Shown: positions 20,314-29,950, counted from the first letter of the stretch. The stretch: 36,653 nt of DNA from Mesobacillus boroniphilus JCM 21738 (GCF_000517385.1 NZ_BAUW01000041.1:1-36653), one strand, 5' to 3'. Notes: generated by a model from the letters alone, not told the origin. Translations and numbers: made by a program.

Positions 20314-21074
20314 GTGGGAAAAATCATCGCGATTGCGAATCAAAAGGGCGGAGTCGGCAAGACGACTACATCAGTGAACCTCGGTGCGTGCCTGGCATAC
20401 ATAGGAAAAAAAGTGCTGCTTGTCGATACGGATCCTCAAGGAAACGCAACGAGTGGTGTGGGAATTGAAAAAGCGGATGTTGAGCAATGCATATATGATG
20501 TTCTTGTTGACGATGTTGAAGCCAAAAGTGTAATTCATCCAACAGCGGTAGAGAATTTATATACAATTCCTGCGACCATCCAGCTTGCTGGAGCGGAAAT
20601 CGAGCTTGTGCCCACAATCTCAAGGGAAGTTCGTTTGAAGCGGGCTCTCGGGGAAGTGAAGGATCGTTTTGATTATATTATCATAGACTGTCCGCCGTCC
20701 CTTGGTTTATTGACACTGAATGCCTTGACGGCTTCAGATGCTGTCATCATCCCTGTCCAATGCGAGTACTATGCACTTGAAGGCTAAGTCAGCTCCTGAA
20801 TACTGTCCGACTTGTACAGAAGCATTTGAACCAGGACTTGAAAATTGAAGGAGTTCTGCTGACAATGCTTGATGCTCGTACAAATCTTGGTCTTCAAGTC
20901 ATCGAAGAAGTGAAGAAGTATTTCCAGGACAAGGTTTACAAGACTGTCATTCCAAGGAATGTCCGGCTGAGTGAAGCTCCAAGCCATGGAGAGCCAATTA
21001 TCATTTATGATCCAAAGTCTCGAGGGGCAGAGGTTTATTTAGATCTTGCAAAGGAAGTGGTTGCAAATGGCTAA
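20314..21074 (+). CDS. soj: Sporulation initiation inhibitor Soj (ParA ATPase, one frame break)
   Basis: A ParA ATPase that works with Spo0J in chromosome segregation and controls DnaA activity in B. subtilis. I start at GTG 20314, with AAGGTGA upstream, giving the N-terminus [18 protein letters not shown] with the deviant Walker A motif KGGVGKTT near residues 11-18. Walker A' DTDPQGN and Walker B IIIDCPPS are present. The frame breaks near 20782, where one missing base in the YYALEGLSQLLNT stretch creates a stop. Restoring it gives 253 residues, identical in length to B. subtilis Soj. The stop overlaps the spo0J start by 8 bp. Confidence 0.93.
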
Positions 21075-21913
21075 AGGCTTAGGTAAAGGATTGAATGCTT
21101 TCTTTAACATGGAAGCTGAAAAAGAAGAAAAGGTCCAGGAAATAAGCATCAAAGAAATAAGGCCAAATCCTTATCAGCCACGAAAAGTTTTCCAGCCAGA
21201 AGCGATTGAGGAATTGAAACTATCGATCCAGGAACATGGAATCCTTCAGCCAATTATCGTCAGGAAATCGATTAAAGGCTTTGAAATCGTAGTTGGGGAA
21301 AGGCGATTCCGGGCAGCAAAAGAAGCAAAGCTGGAAACAGTGCCGGCAGTCGTCCGTGAGTTGAATGAGCAGCAAATGATGGAGCTTGCCGTACTGGAAA
21401 ACCTTCAGCGTGAAGATCTGAATCCGATTGAAGAGGGAATCGCCTATCAAACTTTGATTGAGAAGCTGAAGCTTACGCAGGAAGAGTTAGCGAAAAGACT
21501 GGGCAAAAGCAGACCGCATTTGGCCAACCATATCCGCTTGCTGTCGCTGCCTCCTAAAATCCAGCAACTCATTTCAGATGGCAAGATTTCCATGGGTCAT
21601 GGGCGCGCTCTTTTAGGATTAAGGAAGAAAGACAAGCTGCCGATTCTAGTGGATAAAATCCTTAAAGAGGGAATGAATGTCCGCCAGCTTGAACAGCTGA
21701 TCCAGCAAATGAATGAAGTTGTTCCACGTGAAACAAAAAAAGATAAAGAAACAAAAGATGTTTTCATTCGAGAGCGTGAAACTACGCTTCGTGAACGTTG
21801 GCACCATTGTTAACATCAAACAATCCAAAAATAAAGGGAAAATTGAAATAGAGTTTTTCTCGAAAGATGATTTAGAACGAATTCTGGAACTATTAGAACA
21901 GCAAAACTCCTAA
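21067..21913 (+). CDS. spo0J: Stage 0 sporulation protein J (ParB, one frame break)
   Basis: The ParB CTPase clamp that loads at parS and recruits SMC. The start is ATG 21067, inside the end of soj. The N-terminal domain has [11 protein letters not shown] and [13 protein letters not shown], and a helix-turn-helix follows ([23 protein letters not shown]). The C-terminal dimer domain lies beyond the break near 21800. There CGTTGGC should probably be CGTTTTGGC, and restoring two T gives the FGTIVNIKQ stretch and 282 residues, the B. subtilis length. A parS site is embedded in the coding sequence. Confidence 0.93.
21720..21735. promoter_or_regulatory. parS site inside spo0J
   Basis: TGTTCCACGTGAAACA fits the B. 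subtilis parS consensus TGTTNCACGTGAAACA exactly. It lies in the 3' part of spo0J, as in B. subtilis, and is the expected loading site for Spo0J and hence SMC near the origin. Confidence 0.93.
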
Positions 21914-21940
21914 GCTATCAAATTGATGGCTTCTTTTTTT
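21912..21940 (+). terminator. soj-spo0J terminator
   Basis: A 9 bp stem (21912-21920 with 21924-21932, one wobble) with a 3-nt loop and a T run begins inside the spo0J stop codon. Confidence 0.78.
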
Positions 21941-21982
21941 ACATACTCGTATTCATACAAAATCTGAAGATAGGTGAACAAT

Positions 21983-22692
21983 ATGTTTTTACTTGGCACC
22001 ATTGTCAATGGGCTATTAATTATCATAGGAACCTTGCTTGGCAGGCTTCTGACGAAAATTCCTGAAAATATGAAAACTACAGTCATGCATGGCATCGGGC
22101 TTGCGGTCATGGTTTTGGGCCTGCAGATGGGCTTTAAGAGCGCTAACTTCCTGATTGTGATCTTAAGTCTTGTGATTGGAGCAGTCCTTGGGGAAGCTGG
22201 AAGCTGGAGGATAAGCTGAATTCAGTTGGAGACTGGCTCGAAAGAAAGCTTGGTTCAAAAGGGGAAGGCAGTATTTCACAAGGGTTTGTGACGGCGACGC
22301 TGATTTTTGTCATTGGCGCCATGGCCATTATCGGCGCTCTTGACAGCGGGATTCGCGGAGATCATGACGTCCTCTATACAAAAGCAATCATTGACGGCTT
22401 CACGGCATTAATCCTAACTACAACACTAGGTATTGGTGTTCTCTTTTCCGCCATTCCTGTCATGCTGTACCAGGGAATGATCGCTTTGTTTGCGACACAA
22501 ATAGATAACTTTATACCGCAGGCATTGATGGACAGCTTCATCCTTGAGCTGACTGCGACCGGGGGTGTCATGATTTTTGCCATCGGCTTGAATCTGATTG
22601 GATTAACGAAAATCAGGGTTGCGAACCTGCTGCCAGGTATTCTTGTAACCGGTGTGCTTGTCACGATCTCACATTATATGATTGGGATTTAA
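21983..22692 (+). CDS. DUF554 family membrane protein (one frame break)
   Basis: A multi-pass inner membrane protein of the DUF554 family (YdfK/YqgA-like), function unknown. I start at ATG 21983, five bases after AGGTGA; a GTG at 21974 overlaps that site. The frame breaks near 22198, where one missing base disrupts the stretch after AVLGE. Restoring it gives 236 residues, the family length. About six to seven hydrophobic segments are visible, with the DUF554-like stretches GTIVNGLLIIIGTLLG near the start and IGAMAIIGALDSG near the middle. It is flanked by terminators, so it is probably a single-gene unit. Two hydrophobic halves with no enzyme motif suggest a channel or transporter, but that is inference. 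Confidence 0.82.
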
Positions 22693-22697
22693 AATGA

Positions 22698-22726
22698 AAA
22701 ATGCCTGGATAGCCTCCAGGCATTTT
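22698..22726. terminator. Bidirectional terminator between DUF554 gene and yyaC
   Basis: An 11 bp perfect stem (22698-22708 with 22716-22726) with A and T runs on either side lies between two convergent genes, 5 bp from each stop. Confidence 0.88.
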
Positions 22727-22731
22727 ATAAA

Positions 22732-23364
22732 TCATTCAGCAACTGTTGGCTGTTCGGTTTCAAGGTCCCAATTGATCTTAGGCCAATCCTGTTTCTTCGG
22801 CAGTTGCTGACTGCTCTCCAAAATACCGTTTGCGATTGTTTTTGCCATTTTTAAAACGAGGTTCAATCTTGTATTTTGCAATACAAAGAATTCCATGAAT
22901 CCGCTGACATTGACGATGCCGGTAATGTGCATGTTTCCGACTTCAGGCAGTTCCTTATTCACTCCGGCGCCTGGCTTGACGGGCCCATTGCCTACCTGGA
23001 TGGAGCCTACGCTTTTTAAGCGGCCAAGGCAAGCGTCTATGCCGACTATAAAAGGATTGAAGTGTTTTTGTTTGATTTCAGCCAGTTTTGCATCCATATT
23101 TACAGCATGGATTGGATCATCGAGTGTCCCATATACATGGTATGGCGCGATTTCTTTTTCCTGCAGCAGCGTTCCGATTAGCGGACCCAATGAATCACCG
23201 GTAGAGCGGTCAGTTCCAATACAGACAAAAACAATTGGGCGTGTACTGAAATTAGGCAAATGGTCCAGTATTTCAGAAGCCAACTTTTCGGCAGCCAGCT
23301 CATCTTCATGGTTAATTTTAGCCACATTGTTTTTCCGCTCAAAAAAATGGTTTTTGAGATTCAT
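22732..23364 (-). CDS. yyaC: Spore protease-like protein YyaC (DUF1256)
   Basis: A 210-residue protein of the YyaC/DUF1256 family, related in sequence to the germination protease GPR and found in spore formers. The start is ATG 23364 behind AAGGAG. Family blocks are FVCIGTDRSTGDSLGPLIG near residues 46-64, the PFIVGIDACLG motif and MHITGIVNVSGFMEF. It is the only leftward gene right of the origin and faces the DUF554 gene. Its substrate is not known. I could not identify a clear sporulation sigma-factor promoter in the 23,381-23,500 stretch. Confidence 0.86.
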   Translation of the reverse strand: MNLKNHFFERKNNVAKINHEDELAAEKLASEILDHLPNFSTRPIVFVCIGTDRSTGDSLGPLIGTLLQEKEIAPYHVYGTLDDPIHAVNMDAKLAEIKQKHFNPFIVGIDACLGRLKSVGSIQVGNGPVKPGAGVNKELPEVGNMHITGIVNVSGFMEFFVLQNTRLNLVLKMAKTIANGILESSQQLPKKQDWPKINWDLETEQPTVAE

Positions 23365-23380
23365 TGGACCAACTCCTTAA

Positions 23381-23755
23381 AAATTCGTACTATCAGTATA
23401 CGGACTTTTTTTGTAATCTATACATACCTGTAAACAGAAAGAATTAAACAGGGTCTTTTGGAGCAGTGAATCTTTTATTGAGGAATAAAGACTTATTTTT
23501 AAAAAACTCTTTATAATGGTTTGGACTCTATCGGAAAATAATAAGATTATATTAGGATAATATAATTAAAACATGCTTTGAGTTGTAAATATTTCGTTAT
23601 GGCATCAACTTGCAGAAACAGCCTTCTTTAACTACATTATAAAACTTGATAAAATGATTGTGTTTGTATGAAACTTACTAGTTTGTTACATAACGTTTAT
23701 AAAGTGACTCTGTTATAGCTTAAAGTAAGCAAGAATTTTGCAGGCAGGTGAAAAT
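23381..23755. other. Gene-free stretch between divergent yyaC and the MscS gene
   Basis: AT-rich DNA with several TATAAT-like words (for example TAAAAT near 23652) but no promoter with a convincing -35. It must hold the promoters of both divergent genes. I see no repeat, hairpin or coding frame worth calling. Confidence 0.5.
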
Positions 23756-24664
23756 ATGAGCAAAACAGAAGAAAGTCTGACTAAGACACAAGCGGTTTTT
23801 AATAAATTCAGCCAAAAGTTAATGGATGAGGGCCTCTGGTTTGCGATTGGGGAAAGTGTTTTGAAAATTATCGCGATCCTGATTATCACAGGCTTGTTCA
23901 TCCGAATCGGAAAGATTGCGATACGCAATTTCTTCAAGATCAGGACGAGAGGGCCGCTGCGCATTACGGAACGGCGTGAAGCGACATTGATGAAATTGCT
24001 TGAAAATATGCTAACATATGTTGTCTATTTTATTGCGATTATGTCCATTCTTGCTGCGATGGCAATCGATGTTAAGGCAATGCTTGCTGGTGCGGGGATC
24101 GTCGGTTTGGCAGTCGGCTTTGGGGCCCAAAGTCTGGTGAAAGACATCATTACCGGTTTCTTCATTATTTTTGAAGACCAGTTCTCGGTTGGCGATTATG
24201 TAAGAATTGGACAATTTGAAGGAACTGTGGAGGAAATCGGACTGCGGACGACGAAGATTAAAAGCTTTACAGGAGAAATCAATATCCTTCCTAATGGCAG
24301 CATCGTTGAAGTCACCAACTTCTCGATTTATAACAGTGTATCGGTTCTGGATATCGGAATTGCTTACGAAGGAGATATAGAATACGCTGAAAAAGTTCTG
24401 CAGGAATACCTGGAAACAACACCTGAAAAGTATCCAGAGCTTGTTAAGACACCAGAGCTCTTAGGCGTCCAGCAATTTGGGGCTTCAGAGGTGGTTATGC
24501 GAATCGTTGCTGAAACCTTGCCAATGAAGCACTGGTATATCGGAAGACAGCTTCGCAAGGACATTAAGCTTCTCCTCGACCAGCACGGAATCGAAATCCC
24601 ATTCCCAAGAATGGTCATGTACTCCCGCCAGGAAGGTGGAGAACAGAAGGATTTCGGTAAATAA
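23756..24664 (+). CDS. Small-conductance mechanosensitive channel, MscS family
   Basis: A 302-residue membrane channel that opens on hypo-osmotic shock. I start at ATG 23756, with AGGTGAAAAT upstream; the in-frame TTG at 23738 lacks a site. Three transmembrane segments lie near residues 35-55, 82-105 and 110-130. The pore-lining third helix is rich in Gly and Ala, as is typical (AGIVGLAVGFGAQSLVKD), and is followed by the beta domain motif SVGDYVRIGQFEGTVEEIGLRTT and LPNGSIVEVTNFS. It is followed after 17 bp by the DUF951 gene, so the two are likely co-transcribed. Confidence 0.9.
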   Translation: MSKTEESLTKTQAVFNKFSQKLMDEGLWFAIGESVLKIIAILIITGLFIRIGKIAIRNFFKIRTRGPLRITERREATLMKLLENMLTYVVYFIAIMSILAAMAIDVKAMLAGAGIVGLAVGFGAQSLVKDIITGFFIIFEDQFSVGDYVRIGQFEGTVEEIGLRTTKIKSFTGEINILPNGSIVEVTNFSIYNSVSVLDIGIAYEGDIEYAEKVLQEYLETTPEKYPELVKTPELLGVQQFGASEVVMRIVAETLPMKHWYIGRQLRKDIKLLLDQHGIEIPFPRMVMYSRQEGGEQKDFGK

Positions 24665-24681
24665 ACAAGGAGGTTTTACTA

Positions 24682-24876
24682 TTGGATCACGAGTTTCAAC
24701 TGAATGATGTTGTTGAAATGAAAAAACCACATCCTTGCGGTACCAACAAGTGGAAGATCATCCGTCTTGGCATGGATATCCGAATCAAGTGTGAAGGCTG
24801 CGAACACAGTGTCTTGATTCCCAGAAAAGAGTTCACAAGAAAAGTAAAGAAAGTTTTATCGAAGCAGGGAGAATAA
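24682..24876 (+). CDS. DUF951 family small protein
   Basis: A 64-residue protein starting at TTG 24682, 7 bp after AAGGAGG. It has the family pattern F.LNDVVEMKKPHPCGTNKWKI followed by CEGCEHSVLIPR, with three cysteines at about residues 19, 38 and 41 that could form a metal site; the family is otherwise uncharacterised. It lies 17 bp after the MscS gene, a pairing common in bacilli. Its stop codon is in the loop of the terminator. Confidence 0.87.
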   Translation: MDHEFQLNDVVEMKKPHPCGTNKWKIIRLGMDIRIKCEGCEHSVLIPRKEFTRKVKKVLSKQGE

Positions 24877-24892
24877 TCCTGCTTCTTTTATT
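24861..24892 (+). terminator. Terminator overlapping the end of the DUF951 gene
   Basis: An 8 bp stem (24861-24868 with 24878-24885) with a 9-nt loop that contains the TAA stop, followed by TTTTATTAT. Confidence 0.78.
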
Positions 24893-24960
24893 ATCATTAT
24901 TGTATTATCCTTAATATTAAAAATATGAACGATATAGAGAATAAGTGGGGAGATGAGGAA

Positions 24961-26959
24961 GTGGCACCAATACATCATTCAGCATGTCCGCTGAATTGCT
25001 GGGACAGCTGCGGATTCCTTGTTACCGTCGAGGATGGGAAGGTAACAAAGGTCGAAGGCAATCCGGAGCATCCGATCACACAGGGGAAAATTTGCGGCCG
25101 CGGCAGGATGCTTGAGAACAGGGCGAATTCAGAAGATCGCTTGCTTTATCCGCTGAAAAAAGTTGAAGGCAGTTTCCAGCAGATTTCATGGAAGCAGGCG
25201 TTGGATGAGATTGCGGAAAAACTGTCCTATTATAAAGAAAGCTTTGGAACCACTACCGTTTTGCATAGCCATGATTACGCCAACAGTGGTTTGCTCTCCC
25301 ATCTCGACAGCCGCTTTTTCAACTTATACGGCGGTGTGACAGAACTGACCGGTTCAATTTGCTGGGGAGCCGGGATTGAGGCACAGAAATGGGATTTTGG
25401 CGATGCTACAGCCATTCACCAGGGGATTTGGCGAACAGTAAGCATGTCGTCATTTGGGGCAGGAATATTGCACGTACGAATATGCATCTTTTTCAAAACC
25501 TGCAGTCTGTGAAAAAGAAAGGCACAAGAGTTTATGTGATCGATCCTATTTTTAATGCAACAGCTAAGCTGGCGAATGAATACATTTCCATCAAGCCAGG
25601 CTTTGACGGACTTTTGGCAGCTGGGATAATGAAGGAACTGCTAAGGATGGAGTTGCATGATGATGAGTTTTTGGCAACTCGTACAGTTGGTTTCCAGGAT
25701 TTAAAGGCACTGCTGGATAGCGTAACATTGGACTACATCAGCGAAGTGACCGAGGTGCCTGTTGAGACCATCACTCATCTTGCAAAGGTATATGGTGACC
25801 GGCCAGTCTCGACCATTATGGGACTTGGTATGCAGCGCTATGAAAATGGCGGGAATACAATCAGGCTGCTGGATGCTCTGGTCGCTGTCAGCGGCAATAT
25901 CGGCATTCCAGGCGGCGGCGCCAACTATGCGAACAAGCAGGTAGGGCAAAGTTTTGACTACCAGAATATGACCATGCCCGAACGGAAAAAGTCCACCCGT
26001 ACATTCACAATGATGAAACAGGCAGAGGAGATTTTGGCGGCGGTTGACCCTGTCATCAAGATGGGAGTCGTCACTTGCGGCAATCCGCTGACCCAAGTTC
26101 CGGATACGAACAAAGTGCGAGAGGCGTTTGAATCGCTGGAAACACTGGTGGTTATCGACCAGTTCATGACGGATACAGCAGAGCTAGCGGATTATGTGTT
26201 ACCGGCAGCAACTGCTTTTGAGGTAGAAGATGTTTACTATTCATCGATGTACCATCATTATGTGAATCACGGTCCGAAGCTGGTAGAGCCCCCCGGAGAA
26301 GCGAAGCCGGACGCATGGATCTGGGCAGAACTGGCTAATAGATTAGGCTTTGGTGAGGAATTCGATTTTACAAGAGAAGAATTCTTGGAAATGGGGATGG
26401 CTTCTTTGTTGAAGAAGGGCATCCCGCTCGAAAAAATTCGTGATGCTAAATTTGCTGAATTGCCAGTGGATGAGGTTCCCTGGCAGATCGGAAATTCAAG
26501 ACGCCAAGCGGCAAGTATGAATTCACTTCAAGTTCAGTCACTGACGGCCGTATCAAGCTGTCGCTGCCAACTGAAACAAAATGGACCAATCCTGAGCTTG
26601 CGGAAAAATATCCATATACATTGCTGACGATCCATCCGCTGCGTTCCAACCATTCGCAGCATTTCCACCTGTTCCAGCCAGAACCTTATGTGAAAGTGGA
26701 GATTTCTAATAGCGTGGCTGCTGAAAAGGGGCTGAAAGACCAGGACTATGTCCGGGTTTGGAATGATAGAGGCGAAATCCATGGAACAGTTTCGATCCTC
26801 AAGGCTGCCCACCCGGGAACTGTGAATATTGATGAAGGCTTGAGTGCCCGATTAGGCGGCTCCGTTAACCAGCTCACCTCAAGCAGGGAATCAGACAACG
26901 GACTCGGAAGCACGCTTTATGATTGTCTGGTCAATATTGAGAAAGTTGAAAAAGAATAA
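24961..26959 (+). CDS. yyaE: Molybdopterin-dependent oxidoreductase YyaE (two frame breaks)
   Basis: A DMSO reductase-family molybdopterin enzyme; the substrate is not known. I choose GTG 24961, with GGGGAG 8 bases upstream, over ATG 24925, which lacks a site. The N-terminal CPLNCWDSC plus a later cysteine in GKICGRGR binds an iron-sulfur cluster. The frame breaks near 25413 (one C missing, DATAHSPGDL) and near 26490-26494 (one base missing, IGKFKTPSGKYEF). Restoring both gives 666 residues, matching the 667 of B. subtilis YyaE. Downstream, the molybdopterin-binding C-terminal domain holds the IHPLRSNHSQHFH stretch. It is a single gene followed by a terminator and ychF. Confidence 0.88.
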
Positions 26960-26970
26960 TCAACGTTTTG

Positions 26971-26999
26971 CCGCACTTTCATTGAGAGTGCGGTTTTTT
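26971..26999 (+). terminator. yyaE terminator
   Basis: A 7 bp GC-rich stem (26971-26977 with 26987-26993), a 9-nt loop and six T. Confidence 0.85.
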
Positions 27000-27104
27000 A
27001 TAAGCTTGTCTTTTCCCTTCTTAATCTCTATAATTGTGAGAGAAAAATTCGTTTAGGTGATTCTTGCTTGAATAGATACATTTTTAAATAGAGGAGTGAC
27101 ATGG

Positions 27105-28204
27105 ATGGCCTTAACAGCTGGTATTGTTGGACTTCCTAACGTTGGGAAATCTACATTGTTTAATGCGATCACACAGGCTGGTGCTGAATCAGCTAACTAT
27201 CCGTTCTGTACGATTGACCCGAATGTTGGAATCGTTGAGGTTCCTGATCATCGTTTAACTAAATTGACTGAGCTTGTGCAGCCGAAAAAGACTGTACCGA
27301 CTGCTTTCGAATTCACTGACATCGCCGGAATCGTAAAAGGGGCGAGCAAAGGTGAAGGACTGGGAAACAAATTCCTTTCCCATATTCGCCAGGTGGATGC
27401 GATTTGCCAGGTTGTCCGCTGTTTTGCAGATGACAATATTACCCACGTTGCCGGTAAAGTAGATCCTATTTCCGATATTGAGGTTATTAACCTTGAATTG
27501 ATTCTGGCTGACCTGGAGTCTGTTGAAAAAAGATTCAGCCGCGTCGAGAAGTTGGCTAAGCAAAAGGATAAGGAAGCAACTATTGAGTTTCCAATTCTGG
27601 CTCGCCTGCGCGATGCATTTGAAGCTGAACAACCAGCACGCGCAGTTGAATTCACTGACGAAGAAATGAAAATCGTTAAACACCTTCATTTGCTCACAAT
27701 CAAGCCAATGCTATATGTAGCTAACGTAGGTGAAGAAGATGTCGCAGATCCAAGCGGAAATGAATACGTCCAAAAAGTCCGCGAATTTGCACAAAAAGAC
27801 AATGCGGAAGTCATCGTCATCAGTGCCAAGATCGAAGAAGAAATCGCTGAGCTTGAAGGCGAAGAAAAGCAAATGTTCCTTGAGGAACTAGGAATTGAAG
27901 AATCTGGATTGGATCAGTTGATCCGCGCGGCTTACAGCCTGCTTGGACTGGCAACTTACTTCACGGCTGGCGTCCAGGAAGTCCGTGCATGGACATTCCG
28001 TCACGGCATGAAGGCACCTCAGTGTGCCGGTGTCATCCACTCTGATTTCGAGCGTGGATTCATCCGTGCAGAAACAGTCCACTATGATGACCTTCTTGCA
28101 GCAGGATCCATGGCAGCAGCCAAAGAAGCTGGAAAAGTACGCTTGAAGGAAAAGAATATGAAGTAAAAGACGGAGACATCATCCACTTCCGTTTCAATGT
28201 ATAA
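27105..28204 (+). CDS. ychF: Redox-regulated ATPase YchF/OLA1 (C-terminal frame break)
   Basis: A P-loop protein of the Obg-related YchF family that prefers ATP and associates with ribosomes. I start at ATG 27105 (MALTAGIVGLPNVGKST), with GAGGAG 9 bp upstream, since an upstream in-frame GTG gives a non-family N-terminus. G1 is GLPNVGKST, G3 is DIAG, and the central helical domain and the C-terminal TGS domain follow. One missing G near 28145 shifts the last 20 residues; restoring it gives the family end DGDIIHFRFNV and 366 residues, as in B. subtilis. Its end is followed by a terminator. Confidence 0.94.
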
Positions 28205-28211
28205 TTCATTT

Positions 28212-28243
28212 CGTCCTGCTTAATGCAGGGCGTTGTTTTTATT
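28212..28243 (+). terminator. ychF terminator
   Basis: An 8 bp stem (28212-28219 with 28225-28232, one wobble), a 5-nt loop and TTGTTTTTATTTT. Confidence 0.8.
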
Positions 28244-28345
28244 TTCTGAGAAAATAGCTTGGACAAAAACACGAACATATGTTAGTATTTCATTAAGAGA
28301 ATTAATAGCCCAGAATATGAAAAGCAGAATTGCTATACATAGCGT

Positions 28346-28374
28346 TGCCTTTGAATATATTCTGTGATATAATT
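28346..28374 (+). promoter_or_regulatory. rpsF-ssb-rpsR promoter
   Basis: TTGCCT (28346-28351), a 17 bp spacer and a consensus TATAAT (28369-28374) preceded by TGA (extended -10), about 75 bp upstream of rpsF. Confidence 0.8.
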
Positions 28375-28400
28375 TCATCTTGTGAGTAATTAAACAATTA

Positions 28401-28439
28401 CTCCTTGCCCTGTAATGGGGCCGTTTAGACCAAAAGGAG
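28401..28439 (+). promoter_or_regulatory. Probable S6:S18 ribosomal protein leader (rpsF autoregulation)
   Basis: CTCCTT (28401-28406) can pair with AAGGAG (28434-28439), the rpsF ribosome binding site itself. GCCC (28407-28410) pairs with GGGG or GGGC beyond a 6-nt loop. The bulge between them begins with CCG. This agrees with the known S6:S18-binding rpsF leader, in which the bound complex hides the start site. The helix and CCG bulge are visible; binding is inferred. Confidence 0.62.
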
Positions 28440-28448
28440 GTGACAGTG

Positions 28449-28736
28449 ATGAGAAAGTACGAAATTATGTACATCATCCGCCCAAACATTGAAGAGGAAG
28501 CTAAAAAGGCTCTTACTGAGCGTTTCAGCACAATCCTTACAGAAAACGGTGCGGAAGTTGCAGAAGCTAAGGAATGGGGCAAACGCCGCCTAGCTTATGA
28601 AATTAATGATTTCCGTGATGGCTACTACCAGCTTGTTAAGGTAAACGCTACTCCGGCAGCAGTTGAGGAATTCTCTCGTCTTGCTAAGATCAACGAAGAT
28701 ATCATTCGCCACATCGTAATTAAAGAAGAAGAATAA
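28449..28736 (+). CDS. rpsF: 30S ribosomal protein S6
   Basis: A 95-residue small-subunit protein that forms a heterodimer with S18. The start is ATG 28449, matching the family N-terminus [14 protein letters not shown]; an upstream in-frame GTG at 28440 lies in the ribosome binding site. The [18 protein letters not shown] block is the family signature. It opens the rpsF-ssb-rpsR operon, which carries both partners of the S6:S18 dimer around ssb, and it is preceded by the probable S6:S18 leader. Confidence 0.97.
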   Translation: MRKYEIMYIIRPNIEEEAKKALTERFSTILTENGAEVAEAKEWGKRRLAYEINDFRDGYYQLVKVNATPAAVEEFSRLAKINEDIIRHIVIKEEE

Positions 28737-28769
28737 TTAATGATATAAATATAAACTTTCAGCAGAAAA

Positions 28770-28785
28770 TGTTTCACATGGAACA
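28770..28785. promoter_or_regulatory. parS-like site between rpsF and ssb
   Basis: TGTTTCACATGGAACA differs from TGTTNCACGTGAAACA at two positions. It sits 45 bp upstream of the ssb start. It may be a weak or degenerate ParB site, or chance. Confidence 0.4.
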
Positions 28786-28814
28786 TTCTAGCTGGGGGGA
28801 AGGAGTTGATTCTG

Positions 28815-29312
28815 ATGATGAATCGTGTCATTCTTGTTGGCCGTCTGACCAAGGATCCTGAATTACGTTTCACACCGAATGGAGTTGCAGTGGCTACTTT
28901 CACTCTTGCGGTAAATCGTTCATTTACCAACCAGCAGGGGGAAAGAGAAGCTGACTTCATCAACTGTGTGGTATGGCGCCGTCCAGCCGAAAACGTTGCT
29001 AACTTCTTGAAGAAGGGCAGCCTTGCAGGTGTTGATGGACGAGTTCAAACTCGCAGCTACGAAGGACAAGATGGTAAGCGTGTATACGTTACAGAAGTTC
29101 TTGCTGAGAGTGTTCAGTTCCTTGAGCCAAAAGGACAGTCTTCAGACAGAGGGGATAGCGGTTATTCCCGTCAAAATGATCAAGGTTCCCCATTCGGGAA
29201 TCAGAACCAGAATCAGAATCAACGCCAGAACCAAGGTTATACAAAAGTAGATGAAGATCCATTTGCAGGTGGCGGCCAAATCGACATTTCAGATGATGAT
29301 CTTCCATTCTGA
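28815..29312 (+). CDS. ssb: Single-stranded DNA-binding protein
   Basis: SSB protects single-stranded DNA at replication forks. The start is ATG 28815 ([19 protein letters not shown]), 9 bases after AAGGAG, giving 165 residues. The OB fold covers about residues 1-110 with [23 protein letters not shown] low-complexity Gln/Asn-rich linker (near 120-145) precedes the partner-binding acidic tip DISDDDLPF. It lies between rpsF and rpsR in the standard operon. Confidence 0.97.
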   Translation: MMNRVILVGRLTKDPELRFTPNGVAVATFTLAVNRSFTNQQGEREADFINCVVWRRPAENVANFLKKGSLAGVDGRVQTRSYEGQDGKRVYVTEVLAESVQFLEPKGQSSDRGDSGYSRQNDQGSPFGNQNQNQNQRQNQGYTKVDEDPFAGGGQIDISDDDLPF

Positions 29313-29317
29313 TATAA

Positions 29318-29599
<282 letters not shown>

Positions 29600-29611
29600 T
29601 GATCGGATTTT

Positions 29612-29641
29612 AAAAGGCAGCGGGGCATCCCGCTGCCTTTT
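29612..29641 (+). terminator. rpsF-ssb-rpsR terminator
   Basis: A perfect 13 bp inverted repeat (29612-29624 with 29629-29641), 4-nt loop, A run and T run. Confidence 0.92.
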
Positions 29642-29757
29642 ATATTAGCTTTATGCCGCTTCGGTTGCTTGTCTGATTCATACAAGATAAAATAATTCTT
29701 ATCGGTTGTTTTAAAGATGGTTGCTACTTTGGTCATAATATATTACTTGAACCTTAA

Positions 29758-29783
29758 GGCTGACCAAGGCGTTTACGCATTTT
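29758..29783 (+). repeat. Tail fragment of the dispersed repeat
   Basis: GGCTGACCAAGGCGTTTACG followed by CATTTT matches the 3' end of copy A, with one extra base before the T run. It lies 38 bp before copy D and lacks the 5' part. The remaining 29,642-29,757 sequence shows no gene. Confidence 0.6.
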
Positions 29784-29820
29784 GTTACATTCAAATACAT
29801 GTATTAACTTTGAGAAATGT

Positions 29821-29937
29821 CTAGCTCCAGCGCCTAGCCCCTCGAGTCGCTTCGATCCGCCCAATGAAGTCAAAGAACGACTTCACCGGTCGGCTCTCCA
29901 GCGCTTGTCGGGGCTGAACAAGGCGCTTGCGCTTTTC
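29821..29937 (+). repeat. Dispersed structured repeat, copy D (short complete form)
   Basis: The 117 bp element runs from CTAGCTCCAGCGCCTAGCCC to GGCGCTTGCGCTTTTC. The closing helix pairs AGCGCC (29829-29834) with GGCGCT (29922-29927) and AGCCCC (29836-29841) with GGGGCT (29910-29915). A central hairpin pairs TGAAGTC with GACTTCA plus flanking CC/GG and CCG/CGG steps. CTCCAGCGC occurs at both sides of the hairpin. It ends 3 bp before GAGGTGG, the ribosome binding site of yybS, so it is likely part of the yybS leader RNA if transcription starts upstream. Confidence 0.78.
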
Positions 29938-29950
29938 GATGAGGTGGATT

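Noticed and set aside
24925..24960. ATG 24925 as the yyaE start
   Set aside because: No Shine-Dalgarno sequence upstream; GTG 24961 has one and starts just before the iron-sulfur cysteines as in the family.
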